Below are positions 22,996 to 34,705 of a DNA stretch of 64,000 bases, piece after piece (positions within the stretch are counted from its first letter, which is position 1; every line of letters begins with the position of its first letter). Location of the stretch: contig NC_079973.1 in the NCBI RefSeq assembly GCF_029852145.1, forward strand, positions 20,106,422-20,170,421, in the 5' to 3' direction. The position numbers and the translations under genes are program-made. The notes under the pieces are model-generated. The model made no database searches. It had not been told where the DNA came from and worked only from the letters and a program-made list of their open reading frames with translations. The DNA comes from Microplitis mediator. Its lineage: Eukaryota > Arthropoda > Insecta > Hymenoptera > Braconidae.

Positions 22996-25900
22996 TCATA
23001 CTTCTTGTTCAAACGTTTTTAATAATAAATAACAGGAAACCGTCGTATTTATAACCTGAAAAAATATAAATAAGTTCTTGAATATATTTATTGTAAAGGT
23101 ACTTACATATTTATAATTGATTTATTGTTTTAATAAATTTTTTAAGAATTATTTTATGACTTACTTTTACAAACATATCAATTGTCACATGTAATAAATT
23201 ACATGCTCTTAAAATTAGTGGTTTTTGAGCAAGCATTATAATTATTGAAGACTTCATTCGATTATTTCCAACCCAATTTGCGGCATAAATACACTCTCTG
23301 AATTTTTCACTCTAAACATATATTTAGAATACAAAAATTTTAATGCATAATATATGTCTCGAATCCAAAGTCGGTTACTTATTAAATTTGCATGCATTTA
23401 ATATATTTCAACTACGGATACTATTTCAATTCAAAACTTGTGATATGAAAAATATTTTTTTCATGATACCAGCATCGAAACTTGCAGTTTCAGTGTCTCT
23501 ACAGCCCGTCGAAACAAGCTAATTTCAAGCCGATGCTGCAAACAACTGCTAGCGAATTCGTAATTCAAAAATACCTTCATACCGCGGGCAGAAACAATTG
23601 TGTTTCTGTCCGGTGTCAGTTATATTTAATGTTCATTTGCAGCCTTATTACTCTCATTTGTTTACTTGTCACTTCAGTTTACTCATTTCATTTTTTTAGT
23701 GACAGTTTTAATTAACCAAATAAAATTACTAAAGAATAAGTGAAAATAATATTTTTGTCTTATTTACTATTTAATAAGTGACTGTAAATCACAAATTTCT
23801 CATTCTCTAACAGTTCTCCGCATCATCAACTTGAAATTAATTTGTTTCTTACTGGCTGCTGACACTGAACCTTGAAGTTCCGATGCAGGTAATCATGAAA
23901 AATATAGTGTGTGACTTAGGATAAAACACGAATTCAGACTGCGGGTGATGTCAGCCCTCGCCTGCGGCTCGGGCAGCCAACCTCACCCTACTCTGAAATC
24001 GTCTTGTTTCATCCCTTGTCACACAATAAACTATTAAAAAATTTTATATTTTTGCTGTACCCTATAAGCATTTAACGGATTAATTTCCACAGATTCGAAA
24101 ACTAATTGCATGTATATTTAAAAAATACAGATAAATTATGTTGTGTTGGTAGCACTAGCCTATAGCCCGTGGAACGAAATTCTCGCTAAAAACGAATAAG
24201 TGAATACGCACTGAGAATCAGCTATAAGTATACCATTAGTCGAATGGGTGGTATACTCATAGCTTGAGAAATAGTGACTATCCATTGATTCGTAGTAAAT
24301 TTCACTATTTCAATTTAAAAGAGCTCATTTTATGTATTAAATTTTTTCTTTTCTTACAAGATACATATAGGGTACAAGTACCATTTATGGTCACTGCTTC
24401 ATTTTTGGACATTTAATACGTTATTTTAATTAATAAAAAAGTATAAAATAAGATTCCTATGAAAAACTAATTATGTCATTGCGTATTTTGCAATTTATTT
24501 TACTTTAATTTTTCATGTGTCCAAAACATGCCAAAAACGGTCCCTCTATCCTACATCAAATGTCATTTTTATTAAACCTAAATTATAGATTATAAATAAA
24601 TTTACCTCGATAGTAAGTTGCGATCCCGCCCAAGCAAATATGTAAACTTGTATTAGTTTCAAACAAGCATGTGCGGAGCATAATATCATTGATATAATAG
24701 GTATCGTTTTTGCCTATTAAATTATTTATAATATATTATAATGTAGAGATGTATGAAATATCTGACGCAACCATGGTTAAATTATTTAAACTTAAAATAG
24801 TAAATCCATTTAAAAAATTTCCTATATATTAACCATTTTTATTTGGCTGAAAATCTCAGAATTTTTTCATTTTATCCCATCAATATTTTACATACTAAGT
24901 AAAATATAAAATTTATGAAAAAAAAAAAATATAAAATTTATTTTCTAGTAACTAGTTACTTATCTCACCGTTTTTCACATCAATAATTTATGTATGTATT
25001 TAGTGACAAAGAAAAAATTGAGCAAACTGAGTTATTAAAATTCATGATTACAATAGCTACTGAATTATCTGTAGCTTTTAAATTCATTAGTAAATTTAAA
25101 CTAAAACATGTTTGCCAAATAAAGTAATTCTAAAAAAATAGTATAATTTGATTTTAGAATACTGAAAGTATAACATTTATTTAAATTATTTTTTTTCATA
25201 TTTATAACTTTTTAACAAAATGTAGATAATTCAGCAATAAAAATACTGATTAATGTGTTCATAAATGATAGAATATTAAAATAGTAATAACTCACATGAG
25301 AAAGTTGAAAAATTACAGCGCAAAGTACAATCGCATTAACATTCATAGTCCACAGGATTATTGGTCCATAAATTTTTTGAACTTTTTTGCAGCATTTCAA
25401 TAATATTTCATACTTATCAACGCATTGACGTATCATTAATTCGCTATTATTTTTATCTAATGTTAATATATGGTACGATATTTCTCGTAACATACCAATT
25501 AATTGGAAAATGTAATATGTATAAAGGCTATCTAGACTAGAGGTAATAAAAATCATGCTCGCTGTTAATAAATACTCATTAATAAAACAAAAATTGTACA
25601 ATAAACTATTGCGTTGAGCTTTCCAAGGATAGATTGTTAGAAAGATAAGATTGTATTCAATAGGCCATATTCGATGGCGACATTGATTTATAATGAAGAT
25701 GATTGGATCGATTGCATAAGAAATGCAAACAATCGTGACAAATGTCGTGATAAATGTCGGCCAGCGTCGAAAAGTTGTTACTTTATTTAACACTAGATTT
25801 GACATTTCGGGTGATTGTAATAATTTATCAAAATATGGATCCAGAACCATATGTAAATCGTCCACATCTTTACGATTTATTATAAAACATGCTGCCTTGT

Positions 25901-27169
25901 AACAAAAAAAATTTTTTTTTACATTATTTCGTACAAATTAAAAAATTTTGTTAACTCTCTGTGGTTACATTTCTTGATAATTTCACGTTTTTAACATTCA
26001 TTAAAAAAACAATTTAATCGGTTTTTGCAAAAATATAATTATTTTGACAATACGGATCATAACTCGGAAAAAAGTAACGTTCATTAATTATCACATCCAA
26101 TTTTTTAACGATATTTATATTAATCAATAATTGATTGACAGAAACTTTTACTAGAGTTGAATCATTTATTTGAGAAACTCCATAAGTCAAGAAAACAAAA
26201 TTTTACAGGAAACAAAAAACATTTTTTTGGAAAAACTGGACATCAAAATTATAAATAAATAATTGAATACAATAATGTTAGTGTCTCTGAAAAAGATTCT
26301 AACAAAAAAAATTTAATTTTTTAACTGAAACTACTTAAAAAAATTATTTCAAGTTGATTGACTTATGGGGTTTCTCAACCAAACGGAAAAAAAAGTTATA
26401 AAATCATTGTTTTTTTTTAAATGTTTCCACTTAAATCATATATTACACTGATAAAATGAAGTATTAAATATGTATTTGAACTCTGAAACTCAGAAATCAC
26501 AAAAAATTATAATTAATTTGAATATTTTAATTAGTCATATAACAGTCAACAATAAAACAACATTTGAAATTAATTTCCCAAAAAAGCGCGAATTTTAAAT
26601 AAAAAAAAAAAAAAAATTGTTTCTCTAAAACTAAAACTGCATATGTTTATTTGAGTCATTGACTTATGGGGTTTCTCAATTAAATGAAATTACTGTCACC
26701 CCGTTAATTTTTTTTAAACGCTGATTTGATGCATATTTTGATTGATTTCTATGGAGGGACATCCAAAGAACCCAAAAATGCAAAAAAACCCAATTTCGTA
26801 AAAAACATGACTTACGGGGTTTCTCAAATAAACGATTCAGTTAATAGTTGAAATAAGTCGAGCTACGGCAACCACAAAGGGTTAATTTTATTTTTTATAT
26901 CAAAATAATTGATGACAAACTTTTATCATAACTGTAGAAAAACCTAGTATTATACTCAAGCTTCTGGTTGCAAGACTTATATTGGTGATATTGGTGATAA
27001 AAAAATTAAACACCCCGACAATCGGAATTAAGAATAACGATAGATAAATATGAAGTAATGAACGGTGTATTAAATTTGAGTCATCTTTTGTCCAAAGACC
27101 GACAATAAAAAGTAACCGTTTGATGATGTTTTTAAACTTGACAAATTCTAACTGTTTATCTGCAACCAT
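22996..27169 (-). CDS. OR-5: odorant receptor (7tm_6 family), five exons, 387 aa
   Basis: Exons: 27169-26921, 25895-25296, 24713-24606, 23311-23165 and 23055-22996, all phase 0; the first donor is GTTTGT, weaker than in the paralogues. The protein starts MVADKQLEFVKFKNIIKRL. Exon 2 carries IYGPIILWTMNVNAIVLC and FQLSH, exon 4 AQKPLILRACNLLHVT, and exon 5 TTVSCYLLLKTFEQEV before TGA. It is the nearest paralogue of OR-4, with roughly three quarters of exon 1 residues identical by eye. Intron 1 contains a 0.9 kb repeat (25951-26884), and intron 3 contains a TAGGGTA MITE and a GCCCGAGCC repeat. It appears intact. Confidence 0.93.
23920..24030. repeat. Small repeat with CTCGCCTGCGGCTCGGGCAG core
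   Basis: Inverted orientation of the family at 13187-13310 and 14086-14208. It starts AGGATAAAACACGAATTCAG and ends TGTTTCATCCCTTGTCACAC. It lies in OR-5 intron 3. Confidence 0.7.
24368..24573. repeat. MITE with TAGGGTACAAGTACC ends
   Basis: Left end TAGGGTACAAGTACCATTTA pairs with GGTCCCTCTATCCTA at the right. This is the uninterrupted form of the element at 20844-21551. It lies in OR-5 intron 3. Confidence 0.7.
25951..26884. repeat. Element with TTAACTCTCTGTGGTTAC ends and a repeated interior word
   Basis: The left end TTAACTCTCTGTGGTTAC pairs with GCAACCACAAAGGGTTAA at the right. The interior repeats GACTTATGGGGTTTCTCAA or its complement at least four times (near 26170, 26360, 26658 and 26809). 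It is noncoding, fills OR-5 intron 1, and ends 36 bases before the exon 1 donor. Confidence 0.75.
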
Positions 27170-27177
27170 ATTTCGGA

Positions 27178-27845
27178 CAATAAAAAAAAAGATAAAGAAA
27201 CGACAAAGTTTAGTTTAATAACCCGATTTAAAATGACATTTTGAAAATAAAAAAATACTAAATTATCGCAGAATATATTGATAGATTGCAGCAAACGGGT
27301 GTAGAAAAAAGGGTAGATAGAAGCTTCCAAGCTTAATTGCCCATTTAAGGAATATGACTGTTGATGATTGCAACAACAGTTACAGTAATAGTTATTATAT
27401 CGATTTTAATTTTTATGCATTGTAGTGGGGACGTCAGTCTTAGCACAACTTTCAACTTGGACAGATCGCTTAAATACAAAGTTGCCACAGTTGTTTTATA
27501 AGTTTTGTTTGATACCACAATAAATTTTTTGAATCTCTTAACACTTGTTGAACTAAATATTTGATATCAAACATCAATCACATGCTCACTACATTATCGT
27601 TCCCACGATTTTTAATTGATGATGTTTGGTACTTAACAGAAGTAAGTGATATTATTTGTCATCATACATGAAAAATTGACTTTTAATAACTAAACATGAT
27701 TTTATTTGCAAGTTCCATCATTAAATTCTATAAAAATATTTATTTTATTGTGTCAAAGTAAACTCATATCAGTTTTAAAAATTTACTGCTGTCTTTCAGA
27801 ATCTCAAAATTAGCCCCGAATATTCAAACATTCGGTTCAAATGTT
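27178..27845. repeat. Duplicated OR-5 5' flank (pairs with 21870-22545)
   Basis: About 670 bases running from just upstream of the OR-5 ATG into the last codons of OR-6 match the OR-4 flank over its whole length with only scattered differences. The match stops abruptly in the OR-6 terminal exon. Coding exon 1 of the two genes is visibly more diverged than this flank. Confidence 0.8.
27363..27470 (-). promoter_or_regulatory. Conserved upstream block of OR-5
   Basis: Core 27422-27470 (plus-strand GTAGTGGGGACGTCAGTCTT to ACAGATCG), 253-301 bases upstream of the ATG and only about 350 bases from the OR-6 stop codon. Confidence 0.6.
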
Positions 27846-30214
27846 TTCAATAATAAATAGTAAGATATTGTTGTATTAATAACCTAAAAAATTGATAAAT
27901 CTATCGTAGTGAAAAATGTTAACTGTATTTATAGTTACTGTTCACTTACCGCTGAAAACATATCAATTGACACAGTCGTGAAGTGATAGGCTCTCATAAT
28001 GAGTGGTTTTTGAGTAAGCATAATAACTAATGAATTTATTAACTGCTTGTTTCCAATCCAATTAGCATTATATATTGCGTCTCTTAATTTATCACTCTGT
28101 TAAAACAAAAATATTCAAAATCAATTATCACCAATCATTAAATTTCACAACTAATCATATTATATTAATGTTTACCTCAATAGTCAACCGTGTTCCTGAC
28201 CAAGCGTAAAGATAAACTTGTGTTAGTTTTAATCCTGCATGACCTGCATATATTATTGCTACCATAATAGGTATAGTTTTTGCCTATTGTTATGAGAAAA
28301 TTCGTTGTATTATATATTATACTTATCAGGGGTTATCAGATATTTTCGGCTGAGTTTTTATCGGAAGTACCGTTCGCAGACTTGAGTGTGATAGAGAAAA
28401 AGTGCAAACCCTTCTTATGAATAGATATAGTAGTTACTCAAAAAGGTGACAAAATAAAAAAAAATTTTAGTTTTCGTAATCCATTTTTTAAAATTTTTTA
28501 AAATTAAAAAAAAAATTATACTAAAGAAACTAATTTTTTTTTTAATCTTCAAAGAAAATTCTTGCCATTAATTGATCATTTTTCTAAAATTCCCAAGACA
28601 TTCTACGGTAAAAAATAACCCACAAGGAAAAAGTATACATCCGTATATATTCGGGTAAATCTGAATATATGCCGCATATATGAGACATATATTTAGTTTT
28701 GCCCATATATATCCCGGATATATACTTTTTTCGTACGGGAATCAGTTACCCAATTACAAAACCCAGTAAGAAAAAAGTTTATAGATCTTTGTTTCGAGAA
28801 TTTTTACAATATTACATTCTAATACCGAGTATGTTACAAGTGTATTATTTTAACAGACATTAAATTTGTTCCATGTTTAAAGTCATAAGTAAAACTATAG
28901 TTTTTTGTAGTCACTAAAAGCACATTTCACGGTGTGTCAAACTTCTATAGATTGCTTATGGCTTTTCAATATTATCAGGTATGTGTGTTAATTTCAACTA
29001 CACACTTGGTTTTAGAGTGTAATGTCTTTTACACATTATTCAATCTTTTTTTCATTAATATATTTCTTGTTGACTCAAAAATACATGTATATTAATTTTC
29101 TTTCAAAAAACGAATTTGAAACGAAGAGAAAGGCAGCCATTACTGAGTTTTGAAATTGGGTAGTTGTAATTTGTTTAAAAAAAAAAAATAATAATAATAT
29201 TATTAGTGATGATAACTATTCAGATATGCTCATAGAATAACGTTTTTTTTTGACTCACATGAGAAAGTTGGAAGATAACTGCGCAAAGTATAATCGCATT
29301 TGTCTTCATAGTCCATAGTATTATTGGTCCATAAATTTTTTCTATTTTATGGCGACATTCCAACAATATTTCGTACTTGATAACACATTGTCGTACAATT
29401 ATTTCTGAATTGGTGTCTTGATCAATAAGCGATATATCATGTGCGATTTCACGGAGTATGCCAATTATTTGAAAAATGTGATAAATAAAAAGACTATCAA
29501 AACTGCCAGTTACGAAAATAATGCTAAATGTTGTTAAGTATTCATTGACAAAGTGGAAATTGTAGATAAATGTATGGGGTAAAGGGTACCAAGGATATGC
29601 AGTTGGAAAAATAAAATTATATTTAATTGGGTGTATATCATGTCTCCATTGATATATTATTGACAAAATTGGAACTATTGCGTAGGAAGTGCACGTAAGT
29701 GTCACAAATCCCGTTATCAATATCGGCAATCGTCGAAAAGTTGTTATTCCTTCAGAAACGATATTTGATAATTTTGGTTTCCTTATCAATTCATCATAAT
29801 ATGAATCAAGGGTTTCATGCAATTCATTTACTTCCTTACGTTTGACTTGGATGCAAACTGCCTTGCAACAAAAAAAGAAAACGAAAATTGATTATTTTAT
29901 ACTAAGCATCGATAGAAAACGTTAAAACTTTTTTTTTTAAATTAATGATCACGCACTTTCACCATAACTGTTGAAAACCCGACTAGTAAACTCAAGCTTT
30001 TTGTAGCGAGATTGACATTTGAAATGTGTGTTTTAAAAAAATTGAACACGCCAATAGTTGGAATTAAAAAAAATGATATATGCAAATACAGTAAAGATCG
30101 GAATAAAAAATTTGATTTTTTTGATGACCACAGACCGACGATTGCCAATAAATATTTCATAACATTTTTGAACTTTTTATATTCTAAATGTCTCTCCGTC
30201 ATTTCCGAATGCAT
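27824..30214 (-). CDS. OR-6: odorant receptor (7tm_6 family), five exons, 391 aa
   Basis: Exons: 30214-29957, 29861-29259, 28283-28176, 28096-27950 and 27883-27824, all phase 0. Three in-frame ATGs exist (30274, 30214 and 30202). The 30214 start (MHSEMTERHLEY) was chosen because it lies about 250-290 bases from the upstream block as in the other genes; 30202 aligns almost as well. Exon 2 has IYGPIILWTMKTNAIILC and FQLSH, exon 4 TQKPLIMRAYHFTTVS, and exon 5 TTISYYLLLKTFEPNV before TGA. Exon 2 is one codon longer than in OR-1, OR-4 and OR-5 (DTNSE loop). The terminal exon shares its last bases with the duplicated block that recurs 5' of OR-4. Confidence 0.92.
28605..28745. repeat. Small inverted-repeat element rich in CATATAT words
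   Basis: AAAAAGTATACATCCGTATA near the left and CCCGGATATATACTTTTTTC near the right are imperfect inverted partners. It lies in OR-6 intron 2. Confidence 0.45.
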
Positions 30215-30460
30215 GGTTTTAAAAATGAAAGACCTAGTAGTCGATAGTTTAATGGTAAGACTGACATTTAACAAAATTGATGTAAAAAAAATTGTAGTGG
30301 ATGATAAATTGTTGAAAATAACGAGACGAAATAAACGATTTGAGTTTTTAAAATTAATTGTACAGTCAATTTGTATAAAAGTCTTCGACAGATGATTGTT
30401 GGTAATTGATATGATACATGTGATAATAGGTTTTTTATCGATTAGAAAAATTTACGAATG

Positions 30461-30505
30461 CAGCTGTCGCAAAGCTTCAGTCTTATTTCAACTACTATGC
30501 AGTAT
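30461..30505 (-). promoter_or_regulatory. Degenerate upstream block of OR-6
   Basis: The plus strand retains CTTCAGTCTTATTTCAACT at the expected place (247-291 bases upstream of the 30214 ATG), but the GTAGTGGGG and ACAGATCG parts are changed. The stretch TTATCGATTAGAAAAA beside it matches the gene-proximal part of the other blocks. Confidence 0.45.
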
Positions 30506-31381
30506 AGAACTTTAAAGAAAATTACTTTTATTGTCATTGTATTGAGCTTGTTTTTAGTTCACTACAATTTGTGAATACACACGTGAAGAGTGAAATAATC
30601 TTTTCGATTATGCTTTCGAGTACTAGACGAATTAATTAGAATTAAACCATTTTTTTTCCTGTAGATATTAGAAAATCAGCTTATATGATGAGTTGACGTT
30701 TAAATGATCTTGTACATTAATCGTTTACGTCAAATCGGTGATTAGTTCAGTGAATGAACAAGATCAGTAAATAAACTTTGTTTAATTTCACCGACGTCAT
30801 TTAAATTTTAATCACAATTACATGAAGAAAATACTTCATTGCTGTTTGGTTATGAACTTTTAAAACTTTAATTCTAATTTTTTTGCATGGTTCTATATTC
30901 AAATATTTAAAAATACGACCGTTCATTTGCTGACTCAGTCGACCTCTATCTGTAAAAAATTTTTATGAACAAAATTAAATTTTGAATTTTGGAACTTTCA
31001 TTTTAAATACTTACAGTATTCAATGCTTATTGAAAGTTAATAAAGAGTTAAAAATAAATTCAATGAGAAAGTATTTCTAGTAAAGGTTATTTTCATTAAC
31101 AAAAATAATTATAAGTTTGTGTGTAATGTGTGAAAAGGAAGATATGTTGCGATATGATCACAACCATTTCATTGCGCAGTGGGCACAGGAACGTGCAAAT
31201 AATAGGGTGACAAATAGAGCTAGTATTGTTTGTAACGCAGAGAGAAAGAGAGTGACACAAACTAGCTATCACGATACCAAAACACTAAACAACGACGGAT
31301 TCAAATTTTGTTGTTTGTATCCCTACTATCTAATAATTTACCCAAAAATTCCTGAAGATTTTCACGCTTTAAGAGCTAAAC
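30506..31381. other. OR-6/OR-7 spacer
   Basis: AT-rich DNA. An open frame at 31117-31419 shows no family motif and runs into the adjacent MITE, so it is not called as a gene. Confidence 0.5.
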
Positions 31382-32068
31382 TACCCTATCAAAAAAATCG
31401 ATATGGGAATCCAGCCTAGATTCTTATGTGGGATCCCCCATGGCATTTTCGGATGGATTCCCATATGGTTTCCTACAGGAATATTGATCTGTTCTTTTGT
31501 TCATATATGCGTATCAATAAACGATAGGCATAGAAACCCAGATTCCTATATAAATTTCCCACAATGGAATCCATGTATCCAAGTTCTTGTCTTAAGTTCC
31601 TATATGGGAATCTAGGTACCCACATGGAAAAAAAAGAACTGCAGCAGCTACAGGACTTAGTTCTGTTGTAGCTACAGGACTTGATCTGTAGCTGCAACAG
31701 GAAAGCTCCGAAGTATTCACAAGATCATTCCTGTTGCAGCCACAGGAATAAATTTGTGGTTGCAACAGGACTAATCTTGTAGCTGTAACAAGGCGGGTTC
31801 TATAGCTGCTACAGAACTTTTCTATAGCAGCAACAAACTCATGCTACAGGATCTATTTCTGTTGCAGCAACAGTTTTTTTTTCCCGCTTAGTTTCCTATA
31901 TGGATTTACCATATGGGAATCCAGATCAGGTGGTTTTCTACATGAATTTTTATATAAATCCATACACTCCTATATTAATTCCTATAGATTCTTATATAAA
32001 TCCATACTTTTCTACATGGATTTCTATGGGTTCCCATGCAATTCGACATGGATTTTTTTGATAGGGTA
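31382..32068. repeat. Element with TACCCTATCAAAAAAATC ends
   Basis: TACCCTATCAAAAAAATCGA at the left pairs with GATTTTTTTGATAGGGTA at the right. Outer zones repeat TATGGGAATCC-like words. The centre (31630-31875) repeats AGCTGCAACAGGA/TCCTGTTGCAGC about ten times in both orientations. It ends less than 100 bases from the OR-7 stop codon. Confidence 0.8.
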
Positions 32069-32156
32069 ATGATAAAATGAAATTAAAAAAATAGTTTATT
32101 AAAATATAAGATCATTTTTTTTTTTCAAAACCAAAATAATAGGATTCTCATATAAT

Positions 32157-33603
32157 TTATGATTCTTGCTCAAAAGTGTTGAGCAGTAAAAAATATGATG
32201 CTGTAGTATTCAAAACCTAAAAATCGAATAAATTAAAAAATGAATGTTATTAATGTAATAAAAATTAATCGGCTTACCGATCCAAACATTTCAACTGAAA
32301 CTATTGAATAGTTACAAGCCGTCAAGATTAGTGGTTTTTGCGACAGCATAATAATAATTGAACGCATATAGCGTTTTTTTCCAACCCAATTAGCGGCATA
32401 AATAGCTGCTCTGCAATCTTCACTCTGTTAACGATAAAAAAAAAAAAACAATAATAAATTGGAGTTAAATTCCATCCAATAATTAAAATTTATCGTATTA
32501 CTTCAGCAGTTAAACGTGATCCCGCCCATGCGTAGATGAATACTTGAATCAATTTAACACCTGCATACGCTGTAAATAAAATTATCCTCCCTACAGATAT
32601 TGAACTCATCTAACAAATAATTAATAATGGAATACAAAATTTATTGATATTTGAACAATAATGTATAAAAAATTTTACTTGACTAAGTTGAAAAGTAACT
32701 GCGCATAATATTACAGCATTAGTTCCCATTGTCCAGAGTATAATTGGACCATAAATTCTTTGGAGCTTTTTACAACATTTAATTAATGTTTCATATTGAT
32801 AAACACATTCGCGTACTATTAAGTCACTTGATCCTTCTTTATCCTGATTGTCATCTGTATGCGTTAATCGGTATGATATTTCACGTAAAAATCCAATCAT
32901 TTGAAAAACATGAAGTGAATAAAGATTATCGACACCAATAGTAATACAAATAATACTTAAGATCGTCATAGATTCAGTTAAAAAATGCAACCGATAACGA
33001 AAACCATTTGGCGGAATATTCCAGTTATAAATTGAAGGAAATGGCAAAAGATACTTAATATGTTCAGCTCCATGTATCAATTGGGAAATAACAAACACTA
33101 TTGGAATTATTACATAAGACATGCAAGCAACAACAACGAAAAATATTGCAACATAAGATAGCCATCTAAATGTTGTTATTTGTTTCAATATGACGTTTGT
33201 CATTTTTGGATTCCGTATAAGTTTGTTGTAATGTGAATCCAGCATTTCGTGTAGATCTTTAACATCATCGCGGTTTAATACAACACACATTCCCTTAATA
33301 AAAAAAGCTATAACATTTTTATGAACAATATTTATTGAAAAACACTTAACTTACTTTAACGATAACAGTTAAAAAACTTGCTAACAGACTGAAACTTTTA
33401 GTGGCAAGTGACACATTCAAAAAATGGGTTTGAAAATAATTAAATACACCGATGAAAGGCAATAAACAAGTTGACATTTGTAAATAAATTATTGATCGAC
33501 TGAGTAACGTTGACTTTTGAGGCGGCCATAGTCCGATTAGATTTAGCAGAACTTTTATGACGTTTTCGTATGCGATATATTCAGATAATTTGTCTTGACT
33601 CAT
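32157..33603 (-). CDS. OR-7: odorant receptor (7tm_6 family), five exons, 392 aa
   Basis: Exons: 33603-33355, 33293-32679, 32609-32502, 32424-32278 and 32216-32157, all phase 0 with short introns (under 100 bases each), making this the most compact gene of the array. It begins MSQDKLSEYIAYENVIKVL. Exon 2 is the longest (205 codons) because of an acidic loop insertion, DDNQDKEGSSD, before IVRECVYQYE. It has IYGPIILWTMGTNAVILC and ends FQLSQ. Exon 3 opens MSSISVGRIILFTAYAG, unlike the AK-IP start of OR-2 to OR-6. Exon 5 reads VLNTTASYFLLLNTFEQES. With OR-8 it forms a separate subgroup. No defect seen. Confidence 0.94.
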
Positions 33604-33836
33604 TTTTGAGTATTAATTTAATGATGATAAATAAGATAATAGGGCAATTTTAAAAAGGTTTTGATAAATATTACTCTGAATATTAAATTCTGAGAATATA
33701 ACGACATATGTAGGAATATATTTTTAAGTGGTCAATTACATTTTTGTTGTGCTGTTGATCAATTTAAGAGAATTAAAGTTTTAAGAAAATATGATATTTT
33801 AGTTTAATAGTTTTACTATTGATTGAAAAATTTTAT

Positions 33837-33888
33837 AGAGTGCGCTAGGGTGTCAGTCATAATTTAAACGTCAACCTGAACGAATCGT
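33837..33888 (-). promoter_or_regulatory. Upstream block of OR-7 (subgroup version)
   Basis: Plus-strand AGAGTGCGCTAGGGTGTCAG, then TCAACCTGAACGAATCG, 234-285 bases upstream of the ATG; TACTATTGATTGAAAAATTT lies nearer the gene. It shares GTCAGTC and the TGAACRGATCG-like end with the other blocks, but has TAGAGTGCGC instead of GTAGTGGGG. Confidence 0.55.
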
Positions 33889-34705
33889 TGAGACGTAACA
33901 TTCAATAAATGTTGTTTTATTTATTTTTACTAAAAGAAACGAAGACGATTTTTCTTATAAATTAAGAAGAATAGTATAAAGTATGTTATTTAATTTTTTA
34001 ATGAGTATCAAAAATTCAATTATAAAATGATGAGAACTTTCTTGGATTGTATTTTTAAATATGAGTGTAATGTGAGTTATTAAAAAATAAAATATAAATA
34101 CTTTTTTATGTTGACTAATTTGAACAATGCAATTTTAAATATTTATAAATGAATGATATATTGATAATAAAAAAAAATATTTATGTGAATGATGGATTGT
34201 TGTTCCATTAACATGATTGGTGATTATTAATATATAAAAGAGGGCCAAGCAAAATGGAGATCTTGAGAAGTAAATACATTTTGTAACTTTTCCATTGGTG
34301 ATAAAACAAATAAGATACCGTTTCAATAGTCCAAGAAAAATTTTTGTTCTTTTTTGAGTAAAATGAGGTACGTTCCATTTCAATGTAATTTGCTATAGAA
34401 GCTTTTCAACAACAATAACAAAAGTTGTAAATAACCAATTAGAAAATTTCTTACAAAAATTTCAGTTTCAATTTGCTTGGTCTCTCCTTACCCTAAAATA
34501 ATGTGGTACTTTATCACAAGTTATATGATTTTCATCTCGTCAAATCAATCCTTAACTATAAAAAAATCTATGTAGTACAAAATTGACTTTCAATTATCGA
34601 ATGAATTATTTGAATAGTTAACACACATGCACACATTTTGAAAAATTTACTATTGAAGTAAATACTAATCGCTAAGCTACACATTATTGAGTATAGATAT
34701 AAAAA
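33889..34705. other. OR-7/OR-8 spacer
   Basis: AT-rich spacer with no repeat family recognised. The short open frame at 34135-34383 lacks any family feature. Confidence 0.55.

Noticed and set aside
31117..31697. Short frames upstream of OR-7
   Set aside because: No motif; two overlap the TACCCTATCAAAA element and are repeat-derived.
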